NCBI RefSeq assembly: GCF_037414475.1
Contig: NZ_CP147913.1
Location: 5,888,001-5,952,000 of the forward strand
DNA: 64,000 nt
Reading direction: 5' to 3'
DNA from: Myxococcus stipitatus
GTDB lineage: Bacteria; Myxococcota; Myxococcia; Myxococcales; Myxococcaceae
Shown: positions 18,995 through 28,540 of the stretch, in pieces
Numbering within the stretch: the stretch's first letter is position 1
Layout: each line of letters opens with the position of its first letter
The notes under the pieces: model-generated
What the model saw: only the letters and a program-made list of their open reading frames with translations
The model's database searches: none
Told to the model about the DNA's origin: nothing
Translations under genes and position numbers: made by a program

Positions 18995-21337
18995 TCAGGG
19001 CGACAGGTGGCCCAGGCCGATGGGCGCCGCGAGGCACGTGTCGGGAATCCCGAACGCGTCGACCAGTGCCACCGCGTCCGGGCGCAGCTCCGTGCAGAGC
19101 TTCACGACCTCCTTGCGGATGGCCAGGGCCTTGGAGGCCTCCACGAGCCCGTGCTCCTGGAACCAGCCGCTCGCGGACTCCAGGCAGGACAGGCCATAGA
19201 GGTCACACAGGCGGCCCAGCACCGTCTTCAGGCCCGCGTCCTGGACCTTCTCCACGCCCAGGAGGAACTGCTCCAGCACCACGCGCTCGACGTGGGCCTG
19301 GGACAGCGCGACCAGATGCGCCTGGACCTGATTGAAGGCGGTGAAGGCCTCCACGCCCGCGGTCAGCCGCTTGCGCAGCCGCTTCGCCGCCGAGGCCAGG
19401 AGGTCCTCCTCGCGGTAGCGCAGCAGCCGGAGCTGGAAGTCACCATCGCGCAGGTGCTCGCTGTCGGTGCGCCGGGCGGCGAACGGGTTGCGGTCCGCCA
19501 TGGCCGCGGCCTTGTCCGCGATGAGCTTGAGCACCGCGTAGACGCGGTCGTCCTCGAAGCGCTGCCGGTAGTCCGTCAGCAGGCTCTTGGCGACCAGCTG
19601 CATCAGCACGGTGTTGTCGCCCTCGAACGTGGAGAAGATGTCCGTGTCCGCCTTGAGCGCCGGCAGCCGGTTGGCCTCCAGGTAGCCCTGGCCTCCACAC
19701 GCCTCACGCGCCTCCTGGAGCACCGCCGTCGCGCTCCATGAGGCATACGCCTTGAGGCCCGCGGCCAGGGCCTCCACCTCCATGGCGTCCTCCTCCGTGC
19801 GCTTCACGTAGCGCTCCACCAGGTGCTCCAGCGCGAAGTCGAGCGCGTACGTCTTCGCCAGCGGCCGGAGGAGCCGGAGTTGGTGCGTCTGGTGGTCCAA
19901 GAGCCGCACCTCGTCGGCGCCCGGAGGGCCGAACTGCCGGCGCGTGTCCGCGTAGCGCACCGCGATGGTCAGCCCGCTCTTGGCCGCGCTCAAGGAGGCA
20001 CACGCCACGCTCACCCGTCCCGCCACCAGCGTGCCCAGCATGGTGAAGAAGCGCCGCCCGTCGCTGGGGATGGAGCTGGAGTATTCGCCCTCCGCGCTCA
20101 CCTGTCCGAAGCGGTCCAGCAGGTTCTCCCGAGGCACCCGCACGTGGTCGAACCAGAGCCGGCCGTTGTCCACGCCGTTGAGCCCCATCTTCCGGCCGCA
20201 GTCCTCGATGCGAACGCCGGGCAGCGTGCGCCCCTGCTCATCTCGCAAAGGGACCAGGAGCGCGTGGACGCCCAGCGCCTTGTCGCCCACTTCCAACTGC
20301 GCGAACACCGTGGCGATGCGGCCGTGCTTCGCCGCGTTGCCAATCCACTCCTTGCGCGCGCTGTCCGTCGGAGTGTGGACGATGAAGTTCCCCGCCTTCT
20401 CGTCGTAGCGCGCCACCGTCTTCACGTCGCGCACGTTGGAGCCGTGGCCCAGCTCGCTCATCGCGAAGCAGCCGGGCAGCTCCAGCGAGGCGACCTTCGG
20501 CAGGTACTCACGGTGGTGCCGCTCCGTGCCGAGGAACAGGATGCTCGCGCCGAACAGGCCGAAGTGCACACCGACCTTCACCACGAGGCTCAAGTCGAAG
20601 AAGGCCAGCGTCTCGAACGCGGCGATGAAGGCGCCCAAGTCCGCGCCCGTCTCATTCCCTTGCGGAAACGCGATGCGGCCCAAGCCCTGGTCCGCCAGCT
20701 GCTTCATCCAGTCGAACACCTGCTCGCGCTGCTTGTGGGTGTCCTGTGGGGCGGCGGGGTAGCGGAACGCGGGGGCCTCCAGCCACTCGCGCACCTTCGA
20801 GCGGACGTCCGGGTACGTGCGGTCCAGCACCGCGCGCAGGGCCTCGGGGGCGAAGGAGGTGGGCTCGCAGGGGCCGATGCGGCGCGGCTCGTGCGCGGCG
20901 GAGGGCACCAGGGCTCGCACCGCCTCGCGGCCGGAGACTCCCAGCGCGGCCTCCACGGTGGCGAGCGCGCTCACCAGCTCGGGGAGGGATGGGTGCAGTC
21001 CCTGGGTTTCGGAGGCGACCTCGGCCAGCTTCGCGCCCAGCTCCGCGAGGCTCTCCTGCGGACTGAGCGACAGGCGCCGAGCGGCGGAGCGGATGTGCTC
21101 GCGCACGAGCGCCAGCTCATGTGGCGCGGGCGGCATCAGTGGGTCGAGCCAGCGCGCGAGCACGGTGGTGGAGCGCAGGTCCAACCAGGGCTGGGCGCGG
21201 GCCGCGGTGCCCAGCATCCGAATCTCCGCGGGGGTCAGCTCCCCGTCCGTCCAGGCCACGTACAACATGGGCACCAGGGGTGCGAGCCGCGGCAGTGACA
21301 GCAGCTCCTTCGCGGTTGGACGGGTCTCTTCCACCAT
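18995..21337 (-). CDS. Acyl-CoA oxidase/dehydrogenase with N-terminal TerB-like domain
   Basis: A 780-residue protein. Residues 10-140 form an all-helical domain with a TerB-like start (YVAWTDGELTPAEIRMLGTAA). The rest is an acyl-CoA oxidase: helical N-domain, a middle beta domain with the FAD motif CFAMSELGHGSNV, and a C-domain with the catalytic Glu572 in STFEGDNTVLMQ, as in peroxisomal ACOX. These enzymes introduce the 2,3-double bond in acyl-CoA during beta-oxidation; oxidases pass electrons to oxygen, dehydrogenases to ETF, and the choice here is uncertain. The start at 21337 has GGAG upstream. It follows endonuclease III on the same strand by 78 bases. Confidence 0.85.
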   Translation of the reverse strand: MVEETRPTAKELLSLPRLAPLVPMLYVAWTDGELTPAEIRMLGTAARAQPWLDLRSTTVLARWLDPLMPPAPHELALVREHIRSAARRLSLSPQESLAELGAKLAEVASETQGLHPSLPELVSALATVEAALGVSGREAVRALVPSAAHEPRRIGPCEPTSFAPEALRAVLDRTYPDVRSKVREWLEAPAFRYPAAPQDTHKQREQVFDWMKQLADQGLGRIAFPQGNETGADLGAFIAAFETLAFFDLSLVVKVGVHFGLFGASILFLGTERHHREYLPKVASLELPGCFAMSELGHGSNVRDVKTVARYDEKAGNFIVHTPTDSARKEWIGNAAKHGRIATVFAQLEVGDKALGVHALLVPLRDEQGRTLPGVRIEDCGRKMGLNGVDNGRLWFDHVRVPRENLLDRFGQVSAEGEYSSSIPSDGRRFFTMLGTLVAGRVSVACASLSAAKSGLTIAVRYADTRRQFGPPGADEVRLLDHQTHQLRLLRPLAKTYALDFALEHLVERYVKRTEEDAMEVEALAAGLKAYASWSATAVLQEAREACGGQGYLEANRLPALKADTDIFSTFEGDNTVLMQLVAKSLLTDYRQRFEDDRVYAVLKLIADKAAAMADRNPFAARRTDSEHLRDGDFQLRLLRYREEDLLASAAKRLRKRLTAGVEAFTAFNQVQAHLVALSQAHVERVVLEQFLLGVEKVQDAGLKTVLGRLCDLYGLSCLESASGWFQEHGLVEASKALAIRKEVVKLCTELRPDAVALVDAFGIPDTCLAAPIGLGHLSP

Positions 21338-21415
21338 GTGTCGGTACTCCAGGCTGCGAGAAAACGGGCCCAGTGTGTCCAGCCTGCCTCCCATCGGCAA
21401 CGGGAGAGCGCCGCG

Positions 21416-22105
21416 TCAACGCGGGTTCGTCACGCCGACCTGCTGGCATTGCTCCAGCACTGGACAGGTGGAACACCGGGGACGCGAGCCCGTGCAGACG
21501 TGTTTGCCGAAGGGCACCAGCAGGCGATTGATGTCCACCCAGTGGCGGCGGGGCAGCCGGGCCTCGAGTGCCTCCAGGGTCGCCTCGGGGGTGCGCGTCT
21601 TCACGTAGCCCCAGCGGTTGGTGACGCGATGCACGTGGATGTCCACGCTGATGGCCTCGAGTCCACACGCGATGCCCAGCGCGAGGTGCGCGCACTTGGG
21701 GCCCACGCCCTTGAAGGACTGGAGCACCTGGGCATCACAGGGCAGCTCACCGCCGAATTCATCGCGGGTCCTCACCGCGATGGCGTGGAGTTGATGGGCC
21801 TTCGCCTCGTGGAACGTGACGGGCTGGATGAGCGCGTCGATGTCTCCAGGGCTCATTCGGGCGAGCGCGTCGGGCGTGGAGGCATGACGGAACAGCGCGA
21901 GTGACGCGGGCAGGCTCACCTCGTCGAGGGTGCGGATGGAGAGCACGCAGGCCACGAGTTGCTCGAAGAGGTTGTCGTGGCCTTGGGCCGCCAGCGCGAA
22001 CATCGCCGCGTCCGCGAAGTCGCGCACCGCCTCGCGCACGCGGGTGAGCACGTCGTCGATGTCGAAGGGGAGCTTGTCCTGGCTCGGTGCGGTTCGGGCC
22101 GCCAT
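21416..22105 (-). CDS. nth: Endonuclease III family DNA glycosylase
   Basis: A 229-residue base-excision-repair enzyme that removes oxidised pyrimidines and cuts the abasic site. The helix-hairpin-helix with catalytic Lys137 (FKGVGPKCAH) and the catalytic Asp155 (SVDIHVHRV) are intact. The C-terminus has the [4Fe-4S] pattern C-x6-C-x2-C-x5-C (Cys204, 211, 214, 220). The usual SAQATD helix reads SIRTLD here, so substrate preference may differ from E. coli Nth. It lies between the GNAT and acyl-CoA oxidase genes on the same strand, with gaps of about 80-90 bases. Confidence 0.9.
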   Translation of the reverse strand: MAARTAPSQDKLPFDIDDVLTRVREAVRDFADAAMFALAAQGHDNLFEQLVACVLSIRTLDEVSLPASLALFRHASTPDALARMSPGDIDALIQPVTFHEAKAHQLHAIAVRTRDEFGGELPCDAQVLQSFKGVGPKCAHLALGIACGLEAISVDIHVHRVTNRWGYVKTRTPEATLEALEARLPRRHWVDINRLLVPFGKHVCTGSRPRCSTCPVLEQCQQVGVTNPR

Positions 22106-22196
22106 GGGCTGTCTCCTCTCGGGAAGATGCGGCCTGGAGAGGAGCGTGCCCGGTGCGGAGTGTGGGCCCGGTGGCAGGGCAGGGGAGCGAGGCGCC

Positions 22197-22703
22197 TCAG
22201 GTCCCAGGCTTCGTCAAGTCGAGCGCGTACCAGTGGTCGCAGCTGAAGTGGCCCGTGTGTCCCATCGGCGCGCAGAGCGGCTCGAAGCCCAGGCGCTGGT
22301 AGAGCTTCTGGGCCTGCTTCATCGACGCGAAGGTCTCCAGGTAGCAGCGCTGGAAGCCCGCCTCTCGCGCGAAGGCGAGGCACTGGCGCAGCAGGCGTTC
22401 GCCCGCTCCCTGGCCTCGGGCCTCGGGCAGGAAGTACATCTTGCGCAGCTCACACACGCTGGGGTCGCCTCCTTGCAGGGGCGCGATGCCACCTCCGCCC
22501 ACGACGCGGCCCTCGCGCTCCACGACGAAGTACGCGTGACGGGGAGGGGCGTAGGCGGCGCTCATCGTGTCCACTTCGGCGTCGTGAATCGCGAAGCCGG
22601 GCCCGTCGGCGCCAAACTCTGGCATCACCGTGCGGATGAGGGCGGCCACCGCCGGGTTGTCCTGGGGCTGGATGGGGCGCAGGAGCAGGTTTTCGGTGCG
22701 CAT
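22197..22703 (-). CDS. GNAT-family N-acetyltransferase
   Basis: A 168-residue single-domain acetyltransferase. The acetyl-CoA loop is RKMYFLPEARGQGAGERLL, matching motif A (R/Q-x-x-G-x-G/A), and motif B follows as YLETFASMKQAQKLYQRLGF. The substrate is unknown; the N-terminus (LLLRPIQPQDNPAVAALI) is that of small-molecule or peptide acetyltransferases. The frame runs on upstream for over 1500 codons only because it is antisense to the giant membrane gene; ATG 22703 gives a standard GNAT N-terminus. No strong ribosome site is seen. It is divergent from the 1864-residue membrane protein. Confidence 0.82.
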   Translation of the reverse strand: MRTENLLLRPIQPQDNPAVAALIRTVMPEFGADGPGFAIHDAEVDTMSAAYAPPRHAYFVVEREGRVVGGGGIAPLQGGDPSVCELRKMYFLPEARGQGAGERLLRQCLAFAREAGFQRCYLETFASMKQAQKLYQRLGFEPLCAPMGHTGHFSCDHWYALDLTKPGT

Positions 22704-22904
22704 AGGGGGCTTACGGTTCCATGAACGAGGGGAGGGGACCAGTCCTCTCCGGAGCTGACAGGTGCGTCGGATGTGATGCAGCGGTTGTGCACCCCCCTGC
22801 ACAGGTGCCACCCGACCGACACGCCCGGGGAATGGCCGGCGATTTCCAACCGGTGATTCTTCCAGGCATTCTGCGTGGCATGTCCGTTGTAGAGGGGGAC
22901 ACCC

Positions 22905-25900
22905 ATGTACTGCCCTGAATGCAGGCAAGAGCGCCTGGGGGCTTCCAGCCACTGTGCACTCTGCGGCACGGCAATGTCCGCGCGCACGCGGATGGAGGTG
23001 GAGACGGAGCTCGCTCACGTCCACTTCCTGCTGTCCGAGTTGAGCCGCTGGGAGACCTCCGAGGTGCCGCCACACGTGCGGCGCTTCCTCTCCGAACGAT
23101 ACGAGCGCCAGGCTCGAATCCTCCTCTCCGTGCTCGCGGAGTCGCCGGGGCAGGCGCCGGCGGTTCCGTGGGAGCAAGCGCCAGCGGTTTCGCGGGAGCA
23201 AGCGCCGGCGGTTCTGTGGGAGCACGCGGCCGTGGCCGTGGTGCCCGAGCCCGTCGCCGTGGTGCCCGAGCCCGTCGCCGTGGTTTCCGAGTCCGTCGCT
23301 CGCGAGGAGCAAGACCCCGCGCGGTTGGAGGACGTGCGGCGGGAGGACGCGGTGTTCGCGGAGCCGGCCCCTGAGCCGGTGGTTTCGCCGGAGGTGATGG
23401 CCCGGGCGGCTTCGGATGAGGATGCGCGGGACGTGTCCTCGGCCGAGATGGCCTCGGTGGTGTCGCGTGAAGAGGCGGCGCGCGAGGCCGCGATGGCCCT
23501 GGGCGTCGAGGCTCGCGAGTGGCCCGAGAAGCGCGCGTCCGGAGCGGAGTCGCATCCGCTGCCCGAGAACCCGATGGACCCGCTGTTCGAGGCGCCCGCG
23601 CCGAGCCATGCGACGGACCGGCTCGTCGAGAAGGTCTCCACCTGGAGCCGCGTGTGGAAGCCGTTCCTCGCGGAGACCCTCTGGTGGTTCATCGGCGCCG
23701 TCCTCATCCTGTCGAGCACCCTCTACCTCGTCTTCGAGAGCTGGGCTGGAATCTCCTCGAACACGCGCTCGCTCATTGTCTTCGCCATGACGGCGGGCGT
23801 GTCCGGGTTCTTCTCGCTGACCGGGGCCTATCTCACGAGGCGCGAGGCGCTGCGGGATTCGGGGCACATCCTGGGGCTCATCGGCTCCGCCACGGCGCCG
23901 CTCGTGGGCGTCGCGCTGGGGCCCATGAGCCTGGGCGAGGCGTCGTTGCTCGAAGGTGTGGGGCTGGCGCTGAGGGTCCCGCTGCTCCTCGTGTGGGCGC
24001 TGGGTGCGGCGTGGCTCGTGCGCAAGCCGGCGGATGCCATCGATGCGTCGTCGAGGCCGTTCGTCCAGGTGGGGCTCATCACCACCACGTTGATGATGGG
24101 GCTGGCGCCGCTGGCCGCGAAGCTCGCAGACGTCGCGCCGTGGCTCAACGTGCTGCCGTGTGTCCTCTTCTTCCTGTTGTCCCGGAAGCCCGTGGCCGAG
24201 CCGCGCGAAGGTGGCGCGCTGGTGTTCGCGCTGGGCGCTCCTCTCTATCTGCTCGTGGCCTATGCGGTGCGTCTGCACGTGGCGCTCGCGGGCGTGGGAA
24301 CACCTCCGGGCTGGAGTCTCTACGCGCCGCTCGTCGCGTTCCTGCTCGCCTCCGCGCTGCGCTTCAGGACGCTGCCTCCGGAGAAGGCGGTGGACCCGCT
24401 GGCGCTGTGGGTGGCCTCGCTTCAGTTGATGTGCCTGGTCACCACTGTGGGGCCGCGTGGGCCGATGTTCTTCATCACCGCCGGCATCATCACCTGGACG
24501 ATGGTGTCGCTGGCGCAGGGCGGACTCAACCGGCTGCCCTGGGTGTATCCCGCCTACGCGGCCTCGTACTTCACCTATGCCACCGTGGGGCAGCTCGTGC
24601 CCGGCCGGGTGAAGGAGCTCATCGCCGCGTTCAAGGCGTCGATGGGCTACGCCACCGAGGTCAAGCTGCCCGTCCAGTACGGCGCGCTGACCGCGCTGCC
24701 GTTCGTCCTCGCGGGCGCGGTGTTCGCGGTGTCGCGCCTGTGGCGGGGTGAGCGCACGGGCAACGCGCGCGATGTCGCCTTCGCGGAGGTGCTGTTCCGT
24801 TCCACGGCCGTGGCCAGCGTCCTCTTCAGCTTCTATGGGATGGCGGGGCCGGATTCGCGCCCGGGACTCTGGAGCGTGCTGGCCCTGTCGCTGGTGTGTC
24901 TGGTCACCGGGCTGCTGGTGGAGCGGTTCTATCTGACCGTCGTTGGCGCGATGCTCTCCCTGCTGGTGCCGATTCTCGCGTTCAACGCGCTGTTGGCTTC
25001 GGCGTCCTCGCTCATCTCCGGGGTGCTGGCGCTCGTGTTCGCGGGAGTCTGCACGGTGTGCACCGCGCGGACCCGGAGAGTCCTGGCGCCCGTGACGCTC
25101 GTGGTGGGCTCCCTGGGCTTCCTCATGGGGCTCTTCGCCTCGCTGAACGCCGTCTCCTTCACGGGCTCGGTCCTGTGTGGCGCCAGCGCGCTCGTCGTCG
25201 CGTGGGCGCTCCGGAATGAGGCCGCCATGGCCTACGCCGCCTTGCTGGTGGCGGCCCTGATTCCGAACCTGATGTTCCATGTGTCGGGCACGGCGTGGGC
25301 GTTCTCGCTGGTCTTCATGGCGCTGGTGCTGGCGGGCTTGAGCGAGCGTTCTTCCTTGCTTCGCATGCTGGGCCTGCCGGCCGTCTTCTATGCCGTGTTC
25401 GGATTCATCGCGGGCATCGTGCAGGAGGTGAGCGGGCTGGGGGTGGTGGTGCTCCTCGCGGCGGCCGCCGTCGCCTGGGCATCGCGGTTGTTGCCTCGCG
25501 TCCGGCCGTTGGCCGTGGTCCTTGCCGCGTTCGCGCTGCTCCCCGACATCTCGTCGGTCTACATGCCGTGGGGTGGGATGATGCTGCCGGGGATGTCCCT
25601 GGGGCTGTTCATCCTCTGGGGCTTGGGGTCGTCCGTCGCGGCGGCGCGCTGGGGGCGCAGCGCGAGCACCACCACCGCGGCCCTGCTGACCTGGGTCTTC
25701 CCGCTGGTGGCCGTCAAGGTGGCGTCGGCGTCGTGGGAGAGCCTGCTCTTGTCGGGCGCGGCGCTCGCCGTGCTGCTCACCGCGCGAGCCGTGCCCGCGG
25801 GGTTCAGCATCGCCGTGTCCGCGCTGTACGCGACGATGGGGCTCTACACGCTCGGGCCCGTGGCCCTGCTGGGGTTGGCGTCCGTCCTCGCGATGCTCGC

Positions 25901-28499
25901 GGTGGCCGAGGAGATTCCGGCGGTGCTCGCCATCGGCGCGGGAGGACGCCGCTTCGCGTGGGTGTCCACCGTGGCGTCGGGTCTGGTGCTGATGCTCGCG
26001 GTGGTTCGTTGGGATGACGCGCATCCGGCGTGGATGGTCTCGGGGGCGATGGTGCTTCCGTTGTTGTGGACTCGCGCCAACCGTCAGCCGTACCTCGCCG
26101 CGCTCTCGGGGCCCTTCGCCTTCGTGGGGTTCCTGGCGATGGGAGGCGTTTCTCCCACCTGGATGTATGTGTTGCCGCTGAGCTCGCTGGCGGTAGCGCG
26201 AGCCGCCGAGCACCTGCCGGCGTTCAGCTCCCTGCTGCTGCGCTCGCGCGAGGTGTCCGCTCGCAATGCCTTGTCCTTGGGGATGCAGCTCAGTCTCGCC
26301 TGCCTCACTCCGCTGATGATGCTGCGGCAGTGGACGGCGCCCGAGGTGCTGTATGTCTTCGCTGGCTCTCTGGCGTTGATGCCCGGACCGAGGCCGGCCT
26401 TGAGGGTGTGTGGCGCCGCGCTGTTGCTCATCTTCATCCCGGAGGCCCGGCCGGTGGCCACGGGGCTGCTGTTGGTGCTGGTGCTCGCCGAGCACCATGC
26501 CCCTTCCGCGATGTGGGCCTTCTTCCGGAGTCCACCGGACGGGCAGCTGCGGTGGGGCGCGGCCCTCACGGCGCTCGTCATCGCGGTGTTGCCGGTGGTG
26601 GAGGACCCTTCGCCCTGGAGGTGGGTGGGGATCGCGGGGGTGTTGACCGCGTCGGCGTTCCTGTTGTCGCGGCGGTGGGTGCTCGTGCCCGCGGTGTGGG
26701 CGCTCGCGCTCGCGGCGCTGGGGCAGACCCCGACGCACGGGTTCCTGGAGTGGCGGCCCGAGGCGGGGCTCGTCCTCATCGGCGTGGCGTTGGGGACGGC
26801 GGTGCTGTCCGCGCTCTGTCAGTTGGGGACGGTGCAGCGCGCGCTCGACGCGGTGGCCTCGAAGCTGACGCCAGGGCTCGAGGGCACCTGGAGCGAGCCT
26901 TTGTGGGTGGGGAGCACGGGCGCGTTGGTGTTGCTGCTGTCGAGCCGTCTGGTGGAGTCCGGTCCGGGCTCGCTGGAGCCTGTCGTGGCGCTGGGGGCGG
27001 TGGTGACGTCCCTGATGTTGATGGTGTCGCGCGAGCGGTGGATGGCGAACGTGGCCACCGGGTTGTTCGCGGCGGCGCTGGTGGCCACCGTGCCGTTGCC
27101 TTGGATTCCCATGGTCGTCAGCGGCGCGGGGCTCGTGTTGTGCGTGGGCGGCATGATGTTGGATGCGCGGGGCGTCCACGTGGGGGCCGCGCTGCACCAC
27201 GGTGGCTGGATGCTGTCGTTCCTGTCGCTGGTGGGGCTGCGCGACTTGAAGCACGTGGCCACTCCGCTGTGCTTCCTCCTGGGCCTGGGCTCCGCATGGA
27301 CGGTGGTGTGGCGGCGGCCCGCGCGGGAGGTGGTGGGCTGGCTGGCCTCGCTGGTCGCGCTGCATGGCGCGCTGATGCACCTGGGGGCGGTGTACTCGTC
27401 GGGCCGAGGCTCGGCGTTCATCCTCCCGTACTTCGGCGCGGCGAGCGCGGCGCTGGCCTCGCTCGCGTTGTTCCTCGCGAGCGTGAAGTGGCGCCGAATC
27501 GTCGGGCTGGGCTTCACCGTCATCGCGCTCGCCGAGGTCTTCGCGGGCCTGTCATCCCTGGGCGCGCACGACGATGCGCTGCGCGAGGCGCTGGTGGTGA
27601 GCAGCGCGCTGGTGGTGCTGCTGTTCGCGCTGGTGCGCCGCGCGGTGCGGGAGCAGGACGAAGCCGCCGCGTTCCTCTCCCAGGCGGTGCTCGCGCTGGG
27701 CTACCTGTCCGTGCGCATGCTGGGCATGGGCGACGAGCCGGGGACGGGAGACACCCTCGCGGCCCTGGTCGGTGGCGCGCTCTTCACGGGCCTGTATCTG
27801 TTGGTCCTGCGCGAGGGCTCCGGCTTGACGGTCTTCCGCCGGCCGGCGTTGTGGGGGGCGTTCCTCTTCCCGCTGGCGGGTCTGCTCTCCGCGCCTTGGA
27901 GCGAGCCGCTCACCGTGGCCGCGCTGCTGGTGGGCCATGCCGCGCACTTCGCCGCGCTGGCGTCGCATCCGTCCCGCCGGGGCATGGCGTCGATTGCGTC
28001 GGTGGTGGCCTTCAACGTGGCGCTGCTGCTCGTCTGGCACGCGACGGGTGAGGGCGAGCCTCAGTTCTACGTCATCCCCGCGGGGCTCTCGCTGCTGGCG
28101 CTGCTGCGGGTGTTCCGGACGGGGCTGGAGATCCACGCGTACGCGCAGCTGCGCGGCGCCGCCGTCACGCTCATCTACGTGGCGGGCGCGTGGAAGCCGC
28201 TGATGTTCAACGACAGCCTCGCCATGCTCCTGTGTGTGTTCCTCTGCGTGGTGGGCGTGGGCTTCGGCATCGCGCTGCGCATCCGCTCCTACGTGTACCT
28301 GGGCACCGCGTTCATGGTGACGTGCATCGTGGCGAACCTGGTGCGCTTCGGCATGAGGGACCACCGCATCGCCGCGGCCTCACTGTTCGTGCTGGGACTG
28401 GTCGTCATCGGCTCCATGGTGATGTTCACCGCCCACCGCGCCACACTCCTCCAGAGGTATGCGCGGGTGCGCGACATGTTGTCGACTTGGGAGGGTTGA
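22905..28499 (+). CDS. Giant multi-spanning membrane protein with N-terminal zinc ribbon (1864 aa)
   Basis: The first 25 residues form a zinc ribbon (Cys3, 6, 17, 20; CPEC and CALC). A helical stretch follows, then a low-complexity region (about 80-150) with 8-residue APAV(P/S/L)(W/R)EQ repeats and 7-residue VVPEPVA repeats. From about residue 255 to the end it is nearly continuous hydrophobic helices separated by short loops, by eye several dozen. This resembles DUF2157/DUF2339-type membrane proteins but is much longer; I recognise no enzyme or transporter motif. The start has a GGGGGAC sequence upstream. The next gene, an NlpC/P60-like lipoprotein, begins 41 bases later, so they may form an operon. 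Function unknown; an envelope role is inference. Confidence 0.8.
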   Translation: MYCPECRQERLGASSHCALCGTAMSARTRMEVETELAHVHFLLSELSRWETSEVPPHVRRFLSERYERQARILLSVLAESPGQAPAVPWEQAPAVSREQAPAVLWEHAAVAVVPEPVAVVPEPVAVVSESVAREEQDPARLEDVRREDAVFAEPAPEPVVSPEVMARAASDEDARDVSSAEMASVVSREEAAREAAMALGVEAREWPEKRASGAESHPLPENPMDPLFEAPAPSHATDRLVEKVSTWSRVWKPFLAETLWWFIGAVLILSSTLYLVFESWAGISSNTRSLIVFAMTAGVSGFFSLTGAYLTRREALRDSGHILGLIGSATAPLVGVALGPMSLGEASLLEGVGLALRVPLLLVWALGAAWLVRKPADAIDASSRPFVQVGLITTTLMMGLAPLAAKLADVAPWLNVLPCVLFFLLSRKPVAEPREGGALVFALGAPLYLLVAYAVRLHVALAGVGTPPGWSLYAPLVAFLLASALRFRTLPPEKAVDPLALWVASLQLMCLVTTVGPRGPMFFITAGIITWTMVSLAQGGLNRLPWVYPAYAASYFTYATVGQLVPGRVKELIAAFKASMGYATEVKLPVQYGALTALPFVLAGAVFAVSRLWRGERTGNARDVAFAEVLFRSTAVASVLFSFYGMAGPDSRPGLWSVLALSLVCLVTGLLVERFYLTVVGAMLSLLVPILAFNALLASASSLISGVLALVFAGVCTVCTARTRRVLAPVTLVVGSLGFLMGLFASLNAVSFTGSVLCGASALVVAWALRNEAAMAYAALLVAALIPNLMFHVSGTAWAFSLVFMALVLAGLSERSSLLRMLGLPAVFYAVFGFIAGIVQEVSGLGVVVLLAAAAVAWASRLLPRVRPLAVVLAAFALLPDISSVYMPWGGMMLPGMSLGLFILWGLGSSVAAARWGRSASTTTAALLTWVFPLVAVKVASASWESLLLSGAALAVLLTARAVPAGFSIAVSALYATMGLYTLGPVALLGLASVLAMLAVAEEIPAVLAIGAGGRRFAWVSTVASGLVLMLAVVRWDDAHPAWMVSGAMVLPLLWTRANRQPYLAALSGPFAFVGFLAMGGVSPTWMYVLPLSSLAVARAAEHLPAFSSLLLRSREVSARNALSLGMQLSLACLTPLMMLRQWTAPEVLYVFAGSLALMPGPRPALRVCGAALLLIFIPEARPVATGLLLVLVLAEHHAPSAMWAFFRSPPDGQLRWGAALTALVIAVLPVVEDPSPWRWVGIAGVLTASAFLLSRRWVLVPAVWALALAALGQTPTHGFLEWRPEAGLVLIGVALGTAVLSALCQLGTVQRALDAVASKLTPGLEGTWSEPLWVGSTGALVLLLSSRLVESGPGSLEPVVALGAVVTSLMLMVSRERWMANVATGLFAAALVATVPLPWIPMVVSGAGLVLCVGGMMLDARGVHVGAALHHGGWMLSFLSLVGLRDLKHVATPLCFLLGLGSAWTVVWRRPAREVVGWLASLVALHGALMHLGAVYSSGRGSAFILPYFGAASAALASLALFLASVKWRRIVGLGFTVIALAEVFAGLSSLGAHDDALREALVVSSALVVLLFALVRRAVREQDEAAAFLSQAVLALGYLSVRMLGMGDEPGTGDTLAALVGGALFTGLYLLVLREGSGLTVFRRPALWGAFLFPLAGLLSAPWSEPLTVAALLVGHAAHFAALASHPSRRGMASIASVVAFNVALLLVWHATGEGEPQFYVIPAGLSLLALLRVFRTGLEIHAYAQLRGAAVTLIYVAGAWKPLMFNDSLAMLLCVFLCVVGVGFGIALRIRSYVYLGTAFMVTCIVANLVRFGMRDHRIAAASLFVLGLVVIGSMVMFTAHRATLLQRYARVRDMLSTWEG
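23154..23300 (+). repeat. Two tandem repeat blocks inside the giant membrane gene
   Basis: Three copies of a 24-base unit (23154-23177, 23178-23201, 23202-23225; GCGCC(G/A)GCGGTT...) encode APAV-x-(W/R)E(Q/H). After a 12-base gap, three copies of a 21-base unit (23238-23258, 23259-23279, 23280-23300) encode VVPEPVA-like peptides. Both keep the frame, so copy number could vary without disrupting the gene. Confidence 0.85.
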
Positions 28500-28540
28500 C
28501 GCTTCGAGTGCTTGGCGAGGCCCCCAAAAGGTGGGATTGA

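Noticed and set aside
22786..22803. Inverted repeat TGTGCA/TGCACA around a C-run upstream of the giant membrane gene
   Set aside because: A 6-bp stem is expected by chance at this GC content and it has no support from position.
22197..27380. Minus-strand open frame of about 1700 codons antisense to the giant membrane gene
   Set aside because: Only its last 168 codons (the GNAT gene) have normal composition; the rest is Arg/His/Gln/Pro-rich and arises from the codon pattern of the real plus-strand gene in high-GC DNA.
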